Shown here: one piece after another, positions 26,097 to 38,890 of the stretch
How the letters are laid out: each line of letters starts with the position of its first letter
How positions within the stretch are numbered: the stretch's first letter is position 1
Assembly (NCBI GenBank): GCA_016931535.1
Contig: JAFGEP010000086.1
Location: 1-64,000, forward strand
DNA length: 64,000 bases
Direction of reading: 5' to 3'
Source of the DNA: Bradymonadales bacterium
GTDB taxonomy: Bacteria > Myxococcota_A > Bradymonadia > JAFGEP01
The notes under the pieces: generated by a model
The model's input: only the letters and a program-made list of their open reading frames with translations
Told to the model about the DNA's origin: nothing
The model's database searches: none
Made by a program: the position numbers and the translations under genes

Positions 26097-28455
26097 GGTC
26101 CCCTCCTTCTCTCCGTTCGCCCGCTCCCGCCAACGCTGTCCCCGGCCTGGACCCCTCTTGAATCGCCACCGGCTGCATCCGACCCGCTTGTTTGATCCTT
26201 CGGCCCAGTTGGGCCACTCGAACTCTCAACTCGCCCAGATGAGCCTCCCAATCACCTCCGCTGAAACGATAGCGTTGGTACAGCGCGATCACCTCGGTCA
26301 ACCCCGACAGATAGGGGGCCTGGTATCGACGAGCCTGGCGGATCAATTGCTCCGGCGTGTCGCTCGGACGATGATCATACCCCTGCCGGACCAGCCAATG
26401 CACCACGCGCAAATACTCCCGACTGACGGCCCGCGGACGCCCCCCCACGCTCCGCCGCGACACTCGATATCCAGGCCCTTCCCTCACCACCCATGCGACC
26501 AGCATCGATCCCAACACCGCCAGGCCAAACACCAACATCTGGGCAGCGCCCACCGAAGGACGCCACAACAACACCAGGCTGACCTCCACCACTACCAGCC
26601 AGACCGCACCGATGACCAGGTCCACCCAGGACCACCTTACCCTTCGCCGATGCCTCCGGCCATAGATCCATACTCCAGCCAGCCACAATAACAGCTGTAG
26701 CGCGAGAGCACCGGTGTTCCGGAAGGCGGAGAACGACAGGCGCACCAGATCCCCCATCAACTCCTGATCGGTCGCAAACAGCCCGACCACCGATCGGGCC
26801 GCGTGCAACTGCCGCTCCAGGTCGAAATCCACCACGTGCTCGTACCACAACATCCGCAGGGTATCGATGGCGGCCAGCACCGACGACCACAAACCAGATC
26901 CACGCCGAGCATCGAGCGCGCCCGGCGGTGTGGGATCGAAGGTCATCCACCCCCGATCCGGCAACCACACCTCGACCCAGGAATGGGCATGAGATTGACG
27001 GACCGCATAGAACCCGCCGAACCGGTTCCAGTCCCCCCCTACAAACCCGTTGACGATCCGGGCCGGCAGCCCCACCTGGCGAGCCAACAGCACCATGGCC
27101 GTCGCGAAATACTCGCAGTGCCCACGCCGCGTCCGGAACAGAAACTCCTCGATCGGATTGTCCCCCAGGATTCTCGGCAGATCGGTGGTGTACTGGTAGC
27201 GCTCCCGCAAAAACCGCTCCAGTCGAACCGCCTTGTCGCCATCTCCGGTCGCCCCTTGCACGATCTGGCGCGCCAGCTCCTCGAAGGCCTCACTCCGCCC
27301 TTCTGGAAGCTGCAGGTAACCTCGCAGGTCCGCCTGATCCGGCACCGGCCAACGGCCGGTCTCTCCTGACGAGTAGGCCAGGTAATGCACCCCCGATGGG
27401 CGGGCACGGCGCAAGTAGAGATCGCCGGTCGAGGTCACCTCCACCCGTTCCCGCCAGAAGCTTCGCGGCAACTCGGGATTCTCCTCCGGAAAGGACACCC
27501 CTAGAAGCCCGGGCAGCGAGAACAACACCTGCGTATCCAGCGGCTCCAGGTAGATCTCTTGAACGATGGTCTGGTCCCTATCCAGCTCCACCCGGCCGTC
27601 AGCCAGGTAGATGTTGTCCAGGCTGAGCCAGGCATGGCTGGCCGAGTGCAGGCGGCGGCTCCATTGGCGGCCGTCGTAGTGGTCGTAGCTGATCCCTCGC
27701 CACCTCGGTTCCTCGACCACTACCCGTTGATCCCTGCGGGTGAGACGCACCCGCATGACGATGGTCTGGTCGTCTTGGATCGTCCCGTGTTGGCCCAGGC
27801 TAACCTCTTCGCTGAATCCGCTGGTCATCAGCCCCGATCGTCCTGCCCGGTTGAACAGCCCGAATCCCATGCGGGGAAACGTCAAGAAAAACAGGGTGGC
27901 GAACAGAATGACCACCAGCGCGATCCCTCCCAGGCTGCCCATCAACCTCCGCTCTACCTGGAACCGACCCACCTCGGCGGGATGATGTTGGCTGAGATCC
28001 TGGAAAAAGTGCTGGGTGACCAGGCAGAGGGTGGCCAGAACCAGGTAGGCGACGAACGCCAGCGCAAAGGCCAACCCCTGGTTGAAGGCGCTGGCGGAGG
28101 CCAACAAGAGGAAGCTCAACGCCATGAGCTGCATCGTGTCCCGAGGCGTCTGGCGTTGCAGCAGCTTGACCGCCACGATCAACAGGACCAGATCCACCAG
28201 GGGCTCGATCCGCAGCCATCCCCCCACCGCCAGCCGACCCAGGGTAATGCCCAGCACCAGCATGATCAGCAGCGAATCCAGACGCCATCGACCCTTTAGC
28301 GTCCAACGCTTCGGCCGCCAGTACCAGCTCACAACCAGGCTCACCAGCACCAGAGCCGATACCACCGGGTTCATCTCGCCCCCTGCCCAGAGGGCCGCCA
28401 GGGGGATGAGCACCAACAGGGTGACGAGCATCGTGTGGAGTCGAAGAAGGTTCAT
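26086..28455 (-). CDS. tgpA: TgpA-like transglutaminase, DUF3488 membrane protein
   Basis: 789 aa. About six N-terminal transmembrane helices (1-190) precede a periplasmic transglutaminase-like domain with a complete Cys-His-Asp set: GHCEYF, AHSWVEV, TFDPTPPG (about 445-520). A further transmembrane pair and a cytosolic DUF4129-like tail with DHRPSDTPEQLI follow. Start overlaps the DUF58 stop (ATGA). TgpA of Pseudomonas is an envelope protein encoded with MoxR and DUF58; the acyl acceptor is unknown. Confidence 0.88.
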   Translation of the reverse strand: MNLLRLHTMLVTLLVLIPLAALWAGGEMNPVVSALVLVSLVVSWYWRPKRWTLKGRWRLDSLLIMLVLGITLGRLAVGGWLRIEPLVDLVLLIVAVKLLQRQTPRDTMQLMALSFLLLASASAFNQGLAFALAFVAYLVLATLCLVTQHFFQDLSQHHPAEVGRFQVERRLMGSLGGIALVVILFATLFFLTFPRMGFGLFNRAGRSGLMTSGFSEEVSLGQHGTIQDDQTIVMRVRLTRRDQRVVVEEPRWRGISYDHYDGRQWSRRLHSASHAWLSLDNIYLADGRVELDRDQTIVQEIYLEPLDTQVLFSLPGLLGVSFPEENPELPRSFWRERVEVTSTGDLYLRRARPSGVHYLAYSSGETGRWPVPDQADLRGYLQLPEGRSEAFEELARQIVQGATGDGDKAVRLERFLRERYQYTTDLPRILGDNPIEEFLFRTRRGHCEYFATAMVLLARQVGLPARIVNGFVGGDWNRFGGFYAVRQSHAHSWVEVWLPDRGWMTFDPTPPGALDARRGSGLWSSVLAAIDTLRMLWYEHVVDFDLERQLHAARSVVGLFATDQELMGDLVRLSFSAFRNTGALALQLLLWLAGVWIYGRRHRRRVRWSWVDLVIGAVWLVVVEVSLVLLWRPSVGAAQMLVFGLAVLGSMLVAWVVREGPGYRVSRRSVGGRPRAVSREYLRVVHWLVRQGYDHRPSDTPEQLIRQARRYQAPYLSGLTEVIALYQRYRFSGGDWEAHLGELRVRVAQLGRRIKQAGRMQPVAIQEGSRPGTALAGAGERREGGDHAG

Positions 28456-29627
28456 CGCTCCTCCGACACGGAGCCGTCGGCCCCGACCACCAGGGTCCGA
28501 TCGAACCTGCCCGTCACGGCTGCCGGTCCCAGGGCGGCGGGGCGAACCAGCAAGCTCGGCAAGCGGCTATCGATCTCCTCGAAGACGGCCGGTCCCTCCT
28601 GGCGCAGCACATCGAGCAGGGCCAGCTCCGTCCGGATACGATAGAGCTGGCCCGGCCCGGTACCCGCTGGCACCCGGCCGTTCAAGGTCACCAGGGTCAC
28701 CGCATAGGCCTGGGCCAGGTATCGCTCGGCCATCGCCGCCACCACCTCTATGGCCCGCTCCAAGCTCTCTCGGCTCTGGTCGTCTCCACCGGGCGGCAGC
28801 TGGTTGGGTATCGCCAAGGTCATCGTTCGGTGACGCTCCTGCTCTACCTCCCGCACCACCAGCGTTCCCCGCCGAGCCGACACCTTCCAGTGGATGGCCC
28901 TGACATCCTCCCCGACCTGGTAGTCCTTCAGGCCGTAGTACTCCATCCCCCGTCCGATCTGGATCGGCGCCTGTTCTCCTTGCGATCGAAGCCCGAAAAG
29001 CCTCGGCCGCAGACCGGCGACTCGCCGCGGAAAGACCATCAGGGTGAGATCTTGACCGATCTCCAGGGATTTCTCGAAAAAGCCGAAGGGAAACAGGGTG
29101 GACAGCTTCAGGGCATGGAATCGAAAGAGACCTCGCTGCGGCGGGGTCACCCGTCCTCGGACCACCCGGCGTCCGGCCGGGGGCACCATCACGACATGGC
29201 AGCGGGGTGCCCAGTGCTGTTTTTCGACCGGGCGCCAACGGGATGCCTTCCAATGGCGTCCGGAAAACTGTCCGTCCCCCCCAGGCCGGCTGGGATCCAG
29301 AAGCTCCTCCACCTCGATGGAGAAGGAGGGGATCCGCCGCTTGCCGTTGGTCACCCGGTACTCCAGACGCGCTTGTTCCCCGCAGAACACCGCTCCGAAT
29401 GAGATCCGCTCGGCATGGATCCTCCGGAGCGCGGTCTCCGACATGATCCCACTGACCACGATCAAGCCGAGCATCATGCCGAGCGTCAGATACAGCAGGT
29501 TATTGCCGGTGTTGATGGCGCCGAACCCCACCATCACCGTCATGGTGACGAACCACTTGCCCTGTCGAGTGAAACGAAGCCGGCGACCTGGCTTCAGAAA
29601 AGTGCGGATTCGTTCGGCGATCGGCAT
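28452..29627 (-). CDS. DUF58 domain membrane protein (cassette 2)
   Basis: 391 aa. Two N-terminal transmembrane helices (about 25-65), a variable beta-rich region, then the DUF58 core (GRGMEYYGLKDYQVGED, then IHWKVSARRG). Longer than the cassette-1 DUF58, which lacks the membrane part. Translationally coupled to the transglutaminase gene. Expected partner of the neighbouring MoxR. Confidence 0.88.
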   Translation of the reverse strand: MPIAERIRTFLKPGRRLRFTRQGKWFVTMTVMVGFGAINTGNNLLYLTLGMMLGLIVVSGIMSETALRRIHAERISFGAVFCGEQARLEYRVTNGKRRIPSFSIEVEELLDPSRPGGDGQFSGRHWKASRWRPVEKQHWAPRCHVVMVPPAGRRVVRGRVTPPQRGLFRFHALKLSTLFPFGFFEKSLEIGQDLTLMVFPRRVAGLRPRLFGLRSQGEQAPIQIGRGMEYYGLKDYQVGEDVRAIHWKVSARRGTLVVREVEQERHRTMTLAIPNQLPPGGDDQSRESLERAIEVVAAMAERYLAQAYAVTLVTLNGRVPAGTGPGQLYRIRTELALLDVLRQEGPAVFEEIDSRLPSLLVRPAALGPAAVTGRFDRTLVVGADGSVSEER

Positions 29628-29760
29628 GAACCAAACAGCAAGCCTGAACTGCTCGCTCTCACTTGGGTGTGGTTGGCGTGCCTCCCGCTCTCGTCGTGGT
29701 GCTCGCCAATGTCCTGCCGGTCTTCGGGCAGCGCCAGGGTCATTCGTGTGCCTGGTGCAC

Positions 29761-30744
29761 TCACACCGGCACGGCCACCTGGTCCAGCAGCTCCTCGATG
29801 ATCGCTTCGGCTATCCCCCGGGGGGCTCCGAATCCACCCGACATCCCCGCAGGGGAGACGCGGTGGGACATCACCGGCAGACAGAGCCGCCGGATATCCT
29901 CGGGGACCACGTAGGCTCGCCCTTGCAGCATGGCCAGCGCCCGCGATGCCTGCATGAGGCTCAGCGCGCCGCGGGTGCTCACCCCCATGGTCAGCCGGGC
30001 GGTTCGTCGCGTGGCCGTCACGATCTCCAGCAGGTAGTCGATGATCGAATCGTCCACCCGGACCTGGTCGACAGCGGCCTGCATCCGTTGGAGATCCTCG
30101 ATGGTGATCGCCGCTTCCAGCCGGTCGATCGGCTCCTCGCGACGGCGCTCCAGCATGATTAGCCGCTCCACCTCCAGCTCGGGGTAGCCCAGAGACAGCC
30201 GCATCATGAACCGATCCAGTTGGTTCTCTGGCAACGGATAGGTTCCGTGCGCTTCCATCGGGTTCTGGGTGGCGATGACCAGAAAAGGCCGCGGCAAGAT
30301 GTGCGTCACGTCGTCGATGGATACCTGTCCCTCGGCCATCGCCTGCAGCAGGCTGCTCTGGGTCCGGGGCGTGGTGCGGTTGATCTCGTCAGCCAGCAGG
30401 ATGTTGGCAAATATCGGTCCCGGCCGGAACTCGAAGCCGGAGGTGGCCTGATTGAACACGGTCACCCCCAGGATGTCGGCCGGCAGCAGGTCGCTGGTAA
30501 ACTGGATGCGGGAGAAGCTCCCCCCGATGCTCCGGGCCAACGCTCGCCCCAGCGTCGTTTTCCCCACCCCGGGAACATCTTCGATCAGCAGATGCCCCCC
30601 GGCCAGAAGGCAGGTGAACGCCAGCTCCACCGCCTCGGCCTTGCCCTGAAGCACCCGGTTGACCTGGCTCAACAGCCCTTGAGCCAGCTGTACCGACTCT
30701 GGCGGGGGGTGCTCCGGCAGGTGGCTCGAAAGTTGCTTTACCAT
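29761..30744 (-). CDS. MoxR family AAA+ ATPase (cassette 2)
   Basis: 327 aa. Walker A DVPGVGKT (56-63), Walker B LLADEINR, and NPMEAHGTYPLPENQLDRF. Closer in pattern to the YeaC/TgpA-associated MoxR type than its paralogue at 10089-11135. It starts only 21 bp after spoVR on the same strand, joining the envelope cassette to the PrkA set. Predicted chaperone for the DUF58/TgpA pair. Confidence 0.93.
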   Translation of the reverse strand: MVKQLSSHLPEHPPPESVQLAQGLLSQVNRVLQGKAEAVELAFTCLLAGGHLLIEDVPGVGKTTLGRALARSIGGSFSRIQFTSDLLPADILGVTVFNQATSGFEFRPGPIFANILLADEINRTTPRTQSSLLQAMAEGQVSIDDVTHILPRPFLVIATQNPMEAHGTYPLPENQLDRFMMRLSLGYPELEVERLIMLERRREEPIDRLEAAITIEDLQRMQAAVDQVRVDDSIIDYLLEIVTATRRTARLTMGVSTRGALSLMQASRALAMLQGRAYVVPEDIRRLCLPVMSHRVSPAGMSGGFGAPRGIAEAIIEELLDQVAVPV

Positions 30745-30765
30745 CGCACCTGGCCCTCACCTGTC

Positions 30766-32283
30766 CTATCGGATCGGCTCGTAGTCAATCGAGCGCTCGC
30801 TGTGTTCGGTCCCGTCAAACCGCAGCATCGTCCCTTTCTGGTCTGTGACGGTCTGGATGTTCACCGGGCGGGTCCAGATCTGGTAGAGGTTCTCCAGCAC
30901 CGCCTTGCTGTAGTCGGTTTGCAGGTCTACCCCCTGGTGCTTGTGGTGCAGCAGCAGCTCCGCCCGGTTTTCGAAGTTGGCATCGATGACGAAGATGGTC
31001 GGCTGTCCGAAGTTAGTCAGTGCAAAGAGCAGCTTCTCCTTGATCTGCTGGAACTCCCGGCTCTCGATCTCCCACTGGTTCTTGCGTCGATTCAGGGCAA
31101 AGGTGAACAGCTTGTGGCGACGGCAGAAATCCTCCGTCAAGAACTCGTCGATGAAGGTGACGTCATTGTACAGCTTGCGCACCAGGAAGATCTTGTCATT
31201 CCCCTGGCCCAGCTTCAGATCCCAGGCCTCCCGCCGGGCGATGTCCTCGCACTCCTCCCACTCCTTGCCGAACCGCCCCTTGTTCCAGCGGTCAAAGATA
31301 TCTCGAAACAGCTCCACCCCGATCTTGTACGGGTTGAACTGCCCTGGGGCGGTCGCGACCACCTTGGAGTAGGACTCGGCGTAGTCCACTACTTCCGAGC
31401 TTTTCAGCGCCTTTTCGGTCATGATGCGGGAGTGCCAGTAGGTCGCCCACCCTTCATTCATGATCTTGGTCTGCATCTGAGGGGCGAAGTAAAAGGCCTC
31501 CTCCCGCACGATGGACAGGATATCCGCCTGCCATCGCTCCAGAGGGGCGTGATCGAGTAGAAACTGGAGGACATCCTGCTCTGGGCGAGCCGGGATGCGG
31601 CGCTGCTGCTCCTGCTCCTTCAACAGCTTCTGCCGTTGCTGGTCGATGAACTCCCGGGGGTTGATGTACTCCTCCATGTACTCTTTGCTTCGCAGCTTGT
31701 GGATCCCGACCACCTTGTCGGGATCTGACTCTCCATCCGAGCCCGACTGCTCCTCTTCCTTTCCCCGTCTCTTTTTCACCCGAAAGGGGGAGTGGATGTC
31801 GATCAGGTTATCCAGGCTGAGGCAAATATCGATGAAGCTCTCCACCTTCTCGACCCCAAACCGCTCGGCGTAGGACCGGATACGCGCGGCATGGTTGGCC
31901 ATCTCGTTCATCATGCCGCGGTCGGTGTGGGAAAAGAAGAGGTTATGGTGGAAGAAATCGCTGTGGGCGTAGACGTGGCCCATCACCGTCTTCTGGTCCA
32001 CCAGGTTGTTCCCTTCCAAGAGGTAAGCGAAGGTGGGATCGTTGTTGATCACCATCTCGTAGATCTTGGACAGGCCGTAGGAGTGGCTCTTGGAGAGCCG
32101 TTCGTACTCCATGCCGAAGCGCCAATGGGGATAGCGGGTGGGAAACCCGCCATAGGAGGCGATCTCGTTCATCACTTCGTAGTTGACCACCTCGAAGATG
32201 GTCTTGAACGGATCGAGGCCAAATTTCCTGGCCTTCTCCAGGATCTCCCCCGCGAGTTCTGCCAGATGCTTCGGTAACGCCAT
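30766..32283 (-). CDS. spoVR: SpoVR family protein
   Basis: 505 aa, full length for the family. Begins with the [17 protein letters not shown] stretch, followed by [34 protein letters not shown], and [10 protein letters not shown] in the middle. Mostly alpha-helical, cytosolic, no enzyme motif. SpoVR affects the spore cortex in Bacillus, while its E. coli homologue YcgB is stationary-phase regulated with yeaGH. Third gene of prkA-yeaH-spoVR. Confidence 0.95.
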   Translation of the reverse strand: MALPKHLAELAGEILEKARKFGLDPFKTIFEVVNYEVMNEIASYGGFPTRYPHWRFGMEYERLSKSHSYGLSKIYEMVINNDPTFAYLLEGNNLVDQKTVMGHVYAHSDFFHHNLFFSHTDRGMMNEMANHAARIRSYAERFGVEKVESFIDICLSLDNLIDIHSPFRVKKRRGKEEEQSGSDGESDPDKVVGIHKLRSKEYMEEYINPREFIDQQRQKLLKEQEQQRRIPARPEQDVLQFLLDHAPLERWQADILSIVREEAFYFAPQMQTKIMNEGWATYWHSRIMTEKALKSSEVVDYAESYSKVVATAPGQFNPYKIGVELFRDIFDRWNKGRFGKEWEECEDIARREAWDLKLGQGNDKIFLVRKLYNDVTFIDEFLTEDFCRRHKLFTFALNRRKNQWEIESREFQQIKEKLLFALTNFGQPTIFVIDANFENRAELLLHHKHQGVDLQTDYSKAVLENLYQIWTRPVNIQTVTDQKGTMLRFDGTEHSERSIDYEPIR

Positions 32284-32323
32284 ATCACCCCGAGGTCAGC
32301 GCCAAAGGAAGGGCGCCAACGGG

Positions 32324-33424
32324 TCACATCCCCTTTTTCAAGAAGGTCCTGATGCTGTCATAGATGGAGTCCCGATTGGGGATCTCGCTCAAAATGAGAT
32401 TCTCGGCCTCGTCCAGCGTCTTCCTCAGATCGCGGATGAACTGCCCGCTTCCGTAGGGGCTCTCCACCTGGCCATAGCCGAACATGTTGACCGCCGGCAA
32501 CAGCTGCTCTCGAAGCAGTCGGATGCACTCCTGGGTGTCGTCCACCGACCAGTTGTCTCCGTCGGAAAAGTGAAAGGGGTACACGTTCCACTCCTCGGCC
32601 GGATACTCCTCCTCGAGGATTCTCTCGCACAGCTTGTAGGCGCTCGAGATCATCGTCCCTCCCGACTCCCGCGTCCGGAAGAAGGTCTCCCGGTCGACCC
32701 GCCTGGCGGTGGCGTCGTGGATGATGTAGACCGACTCGATCCCCTTGTACTGGCTCTGTAGCCAGGTATCGATCCAGAAGGACTCGATGCGGACGATCTC
32801 CTTTTGCTCCTCCCCCATCGATCCCGACACGTCCATCATGTAGATGATAACGGCGTTGGAGCGGGGCTGGGTGTCGATCCGCCAGGTGCGGTAGCGCATG
32901 TCCTGACGCACGGGGATCACCACCGGATCATCCAGGTTGTAGGTCCCGCTGGCGATGGTTCGTTTCAGAGCCCGCCGGTAGGTTCGCTTGAAATGCCGCA
33001 GGGAGTCGGGTCCCACCGGGCTGATCCCGGTGTACCGTTCCTTGGCCGATTCGATCAGCTCCTTGCCTCTCGGCTGGATCCGGGGCAGCTCCAGTTCCTC
33101 GGCCATGATCTCGGCCAGCTCCTCGATGGTGACCTCCGCCTCCAGCTGATGCTCCCCGGGTTGATCGCCAGCCTGCCCCGAACCTGGTTGCTGCTCTCCG
33201 GGCCCCAGCGAGTCGCCCGGCTCTCCGTCGCCCTGGCTCACGCCGCCGGTGTTTTTCATGCCGAAGCGGAACCGGGGAATCTCGATCTGGGGGATGGGGA
33301 TGGTGACCAGGTCCTTGCCCTTCCGCGCGATGAGGTCGCCACGGGACATGTACCGGCGCAGGTTTTGCCGGATCTTGCCCCGCACGATCCGTTTGTATCG
33401 GGCATGGTCTTGCTGGATCTTCAC
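32324..33424 (-). CDS. yeaH: YeaH/YhbH family DUF444 VWA protein
   Basis: 366 aa, GTG start 3 bp after the prkA stop region. The N-terminal part carries the family Arg-rich segment and a Gly/Gln-rich linker (about 60-95). The VWA-like part has an intact MIDAS motif DVSGSM (198-203). Standard partner of PrkA and SpoVR. Role not biochemically defined; linked to stress and sporulation in other bacteria. Confidence 0.94.
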   Translation of the reverse strand: MKIQQDHARYKRIVRGKIRQNLRRYMSRGDLIARKGKDLVTIPIPQIEIPRFRFGMKNTGGVSQGDGEPGDSLGPGEQQPGSGQAGDQPGEHQLEAEVTIEELAEIMAEELELPRIQPRGKELIESAKERYTGISPVGPDSLRHFKRTYRRALKRTIASGTYNLDDPVVIPVRQDMRYRTWRIDTQPRSNAVIIYMMDVSGSMGEEQKEIVRIESFWIDTWLQSQYKGIESVYIIHDATARRVDRETFFRTRESGGTMISSAYKLCERILEEEYPAEEWNVYPFHFSDGDNWSVDDTQECIRLLREQLLPAVNMFGYGQVESPYGSGQFIRDLRKTLDEAENLILSEIPNRDSIYDSIRTFLKKGM

Positions 33425-33427
33425 GTC

Positions 33428-35491
<2,064 letters not shown>

Positions 35492-35882
35492 GCGGTTGTT
35501 CCTCCTGGGTCACAGTTGCCTGGGAGATTGGACGAAAGGTCCTCCCATCCATTGTGCGGTCACATGGGACACCCGGATGCCGGCGCCTCTGTCCCCCCCA
35601 TTCGCCCTGTCGCGAACGGTCGGGCCAGCATCCCGTCTTTCAGTGTAAAGGCTTTCTGTCGCCTTGGAAACCCGCCAGCCATGGCGATCCACCTCTCCCC
35701 CCATCCAGTCTCTCGGGAGGGGACAACATTTCAGCCCCCCAATTCCGTAAGCCACTTGCCGGCCACTCCCTGAAGAGACCGTGGTCGCCCCTGGGGTGAA
35801 CTCTGCCGGGCTGGGTGCAAGGGCAGAAGATCGGATGGCATCGAACCGGACGCCTGATCTCGGGCGAAGAAAACCCGATCGC
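35492..35882. other. Intergenic region upstream of prkA
   Basis: About 390 bp between ald and prkA, both on the minus strand. It holds the weak promoter candidate for prkA. Next to the ald stop there is an imperfect hairpin (GATCGGG pairing with CCC..GATC) without a T-tract. Nothing else is recognised; the short frames here look like GC-driven noise. Confidence 0.5.
35642..35670 (-). promoter_or_regulatory. Possible promoter of prkA operon
   Basis: Minus strand TTTCCA (35670-35665), 17-bp spacer, TACACT (35647-35642). Matches are 4 of 6 at each hexamer, so this is only a suggestion. It would give a leader of about 145 nt. Confidence 0.28.
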
Positions 35883-36989
35883 CTAGAAATCCAGGGGCCG
35901 GCAAGGCAGATTCAAGCTCTCGGCGACCCGCTCGTTGCGACAACAGCCCTCGTGGACATTGACCCCCGGCCTCATCTCGGCAAATCGTTCCACCGCCCCC
36001 ATCAGCCCCAGATCAGCCAGGGCCAGCCCATACTTGAGCGTGACATTGGTCAAGGCAAAGGTACTGGTGCGCGGCACCGCCCCTGGCATGTTGGTGACGC
36101 AGTAGTGCACCACGTCGTGAAGAACATAGGTCGGCTTCTCATGGGTGGTCGGTCGCGCGGTGGCGATGCAGCCTCCCTGGTCGATCGACACGTCCACTAC
36201 CACCGACCCCGGCTTCATCTCCTTGATCATCGCCTCGGTCACCAGGTGGGGAGCGCGAGCCCCTGGAAGCAGCACGGCGCCCACCACCAGGTCGGCCCCG
36301 GACACCGCCTCGGCCACTGAAGCGGGATTGCTGAATATGGTCTGGATCCGGCCTCCGTAGACGTCATCCAGGTAGCCCAACCGTTGGGTATTGATATCGA
36401 GAATGGTCACCAGGGCGCCCATTCCCATGGCGATCTTGGCCGCCTCGGTTCCGACCACACCTCCCCCGATGATCACGACCTTCCCTCGGGGAACACCGGG
36501 CACCCCGCCCAAGAGGACGCCGGCACCGCCATACTCCCGTTCCAGGCAGCGCGCTCCCACCTGGATGCTCATCCGCCCAGCCACCTCAGACATCGGCTGC
36601 AGCAAGGGCAACCGCCGGTCTGCCAGCTCGATGGTCTCATAGGCCACCGCCGTGACCTGGCTCTCGATCAGTCGAAGGGCCAGCTCCGGCACAGCGGCCA
36701 GGTGGAGGTAGGTGTACAGGATCTGGCCAGGCCTCATACGGGAGGTTTCCGGTTCGATCGGCTCCTTGACCTTGACGATCATCTCCGCCTGACCCCATAC
36801 CTCCTCGGCATCTTGCACGATCACGCCACCGGCAGCCCTGTAGTCCTCATCCCGGATGGAGCTGCCCAATCCCGCGCCTCTCTCGATCAGGACACGATGC
36901 CCCCGCTCGACGAAGGTCTTGACGCCGCCGGGGACCATGCCGACCCGATATTCGTGCACCTTGATTTCCTTCGGAACACCGATAATCAC
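35883..36989 (-). CDS. ald: Alanine dehydrogenase
   Basis: 368 aa, GTG start at 36989 with GGAGG 8 nt upstream. Begins [16 protein letters not shown]; catalytic LYTYLHLAA region with His near 96; NAD-binding motif [18 protein letters not shown] then DIN (residues about 174-198). Interconverts alanine with pyruvate and ammonia. Single gene, divergent from the sigma factor across 175 bp. Confidence 0.96.
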   Translation of the reverse strand: MIIGVPKEIKVHEYRVGMVPGGVKTFVERGHRVLIERGAGLGSSIRDEDYRAAGGVIVQDAEEVWGQAEMIVKVKEPIEPETSRMRPGQILYTYLHLAAVPELALRLIESQVTAVAYETIELADRRLPLLQPMSEVAGRMSIQVGARCLEREYGGAGVLLGGVPGVPRGKVVIIGGGVVGTEAAKIAMGMGALVTILDINTQRLGYLDDVYGGRIQTIFSNPASVAEAVSGADLVVGAVLLPGARAPHLVTEAMIKEMKPGSVVVDVSIDQGGCIATARPTTHEKPTYVLHDVVHYCVTNMPGAVPRTSTFALTNVTLKYGLALADLGLMGAVERFAEMRPGVNVHEGCCRNERVAESLNLPCRPLDF

Positions 36990-37048
36990 GTTGATTCCTC
37001 CCGCTCAAACAGGCTTAGTCCCTTAGGCCCTTGCAATTTTGGCCACGG

Positions 37049-37080
37049 TGGACATGCTTTTCAGCGCAGGCGACTATAAT
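37049..37080 (+). promoter_or_regulatory. Likely -10 element (TATAAT) upstream of the ECF sigma gene
   Basis: A perfect TATAAT at 37075-37080 lies 84 bp before the sigma-factor ATG. The best -35 match TGGACA (37049-37054) is 20 bp away, which is long; at 17 bp the hexamer is poor. Possibly activator-dependent or a chance match. Confidence 0.35.
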
Positions 37081-37164
37081 CGCACTGCTTCTCTTGTGGA
37101 ATAACCAAGAGGGGAGCTGTCGTTCACTTTCTACCGGCCATCGATCGAGGCTGGCATCCGGTGG

Positions 37165-37842
37165 ATGGGAAAACCTATGGCGATGCTGCTTGGAGAACAC
37201 AGACGGCGCAGCCGCTTCGAGCGTGAGGCCTTGGAGCACCTGGATGCCCTCTACGGACACGCCCTGCGCCTGACCAAGAATGAGCGGGATGCGGAGGACC
37301 TGGTCCAGGAGACCTTCCTCAAGGCCTTTCAACACTTCGACAAGTATACCCCCGATACCAACTGCAAGGCCTGGCTCTTCAAGATCCAGACCAACACCTT
37401 CATCAACCGCTACCGCAAGACCCAGCGCGAACGCACCAGCCTGGGCGACGACATGACCCCCTCCCCGTTGGAGCTGTTGGCCGCTGCCACCCCCAACCCC
37501 CTGGAACAATCCGCGGCCAGTCAAGCCGCCCTCTTCGGCGAGCTCTTCGGCGACGAGGTCAACCGCGCTCTCACCAGGGTCCCCTTTGACTTCCGCACGG
37601 CGGTGATCCTGGTGGATATCTACGATTTCTCCTACAAGGAGTGCGCCGAGATCATGGAATGCCCCATCGGCACGATCATGAGCCGCCTGTATCGTGGTCG
37701 ACGCATGCTCCAAAAAGAGCTGCTCGACTACGCCCTGAAAAAGGGGATCATCCACCCCGGCTCCAACGGCGAAACCTCAACAGACCAGGATCTCGATAAC
37801 ATCGTACCCTTTCGCCAGGGGATCGAGAGCAAGAGCGGCTGA
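37165..37842 (+). CDS. ECF-type RNA polymerase sigma factor
   Basis: 225 aa. Region 2 with [18 protein letters not shown] (about 33-50) and the -10 recognition helix; region 4 with [20 protein letters not shown] (about 156-175). A spacer of about 45 aa lies between, longer than in most RpoE-like factors. In-frame ATGs at 37177 and 37183 are alternative starts. It ends 3 bp before an anti-sigma gene, the usual ECF pair. Target promoters unknown. Confidence 0.92.
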   Translation: MGKPMAMLLGEHRRRSRFEREALEHLDALYGHALRLTKNERDAEDLVQETFLKAFQHFDKYTPDTNCKAWLFKIQTNTFINRYRKTQRERTSLGDDMTPSPLELLAAATPNPLEQSAASQAALFGELFGDEVNRALTRVPFDFRTAVILVDIYDFSYKECAEIMECPIGTIMSRLYRGRRMLQKELLDYALKKGIIHPGSNGETSTDQDLDNIVPFRQGIESKSG

Positions 37843-37845
37843 CCC

Positions 37846-38637
37846 ATGAACTGTTCGCAACTCCTTCAGTTTGCTCAAGCTTACCTCGATGGAGAGCTCG
37901 ACACCGTGGACAAGGCCGAGATCGAAGCCCACCTGGCCAGTTGCCAGACCTGCCAGCGAACCATCAACTCGGCCGAGGGATTTCGCCTCTACCTCAAGAA
38001 CCAGGCCCCCTCCGTCTCGGCCCCCCCCTTCCTCCGCCGTCAGGTCACTACGATGCTCTCCCATCATTCCGCCCAGAGCCGGATCCGGCCCATCTGGATG
38101 GCCTCGGCCCTGGCCGCCGCCGTTGTCCTGGCCCTGGTGGTCACCCCCCGGCTGCGACCCCCTCTTGGCCAGGGTCCATTCGACAGCGATCCCGCCACCG
38201 CCCCCTTCATCGATGCCTCCGTGAACTGGCACCGCCGCAACCTCCCCGTCGAGGTCACCGGACCTGACCTCTCCGTCTTGGGAGAGTGGTTCTCCCAGCA
38301 GGTTGACTTTCCTGTGCGACTGCCCTCCTTCCAGCACCGCACCATCCGCGCCAACCTGTTGGGCGGTCGCCTGAGCCATCTACAGGATCAAGACGCCGCC
38401 CACGTCGTCTACGAGGTGGACGGGGCCAAGCTGTCGGTCATGGTGTACCGGACCCCTGAACGCCGACTCCGACTGCCCATTGTTCCCAGGTCCAGTGGCC
38501 GTATGCTCTTTGTCAACCGCTCCGGTTACAACGTCCTTCTTTTCGACAACGACGGCATCTCCTACTCCGTCACCTCGGCGTTGCCCCAGAGCCGACTGCG
38601 AGAGCTGGTGCAACACGCCGCTTTTCGTAACTACTGA
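37846..38637 (+). CDS. Membrane anti-sigma factor with zinc-binding (ZAS/zf-HC2) domain
   Basis: 263 aa. N-terminal CSQLLQFAQAYLDGELD and HLASCQTC give Cys3, His29, Cys33 and Cys36, the HxxxCxxC ZAS signature that often senses redox. A single transmembrane helix lies near 84-101. The remaining ~160 aa are extracytoplasmic and without a recognised fold. Directly downstream of the sigma gene. Signal unknown. Confidence 0.87.
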   Translation: MNCSQLLQFAQAYLDGELDTVDKAEIEAHLASCQTCQRTINSAEGFRLYLKNQAPSVSAPPFLRRQVTTMLSHHSAQSRIRPIWMASALAAAVVLALVVTPRLRPPLGQGPFDSDPATAPFIDASVNWHRRNLPVEVTGPDLSVLGEWFSQQVDFPVRLPSFQHRTIRANLLGGRLSHLQDQDAAHVVYEVDGAKLSVMVYRTPERRLRLPIVPRSSGRMLFVNRSGYNVLLFDNDGISYSVTSALPQSRLRELVQHAAFRNY

Positions 38638-38731
38638 TTCGCGCTGGCGCGCAAACTGTTACACATCTGACCGCACCGACCGCTCCGACCGCTCCCCTAA
38701 AACACCCGTCTTTCCTATAGTTACAGAAAAC

Positions 38732-38775
38732 CGGGCCGCCCCTCTCTTTCGGCCCGAATCTTGCTTTTCTCCTCG
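38732..38775 (+). terminator. Rho-independent terminator after the sigma/anti-sigma pair
   Basis: A perfect 7-bp stem CGGGCCG/CGGCCCG with an 11-nt loop is followed by AATCTTGCTTTTCTCC. It lies about 95 bp past the anti-sigma stop and would separate the pair from pgpA. Confidence 0.5.
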
Positions 38776-38890
38776 CCGCGCCCCCGAGGGAGCAGGGAAC
38801 AGACAATGGCCTGCTACCATCTTTCAGACAACGGGTCCGCTTCTGCCCCGGTCCCCGCAGCCCCCCCTCGGCGCAACAGGATCTTGCAGG

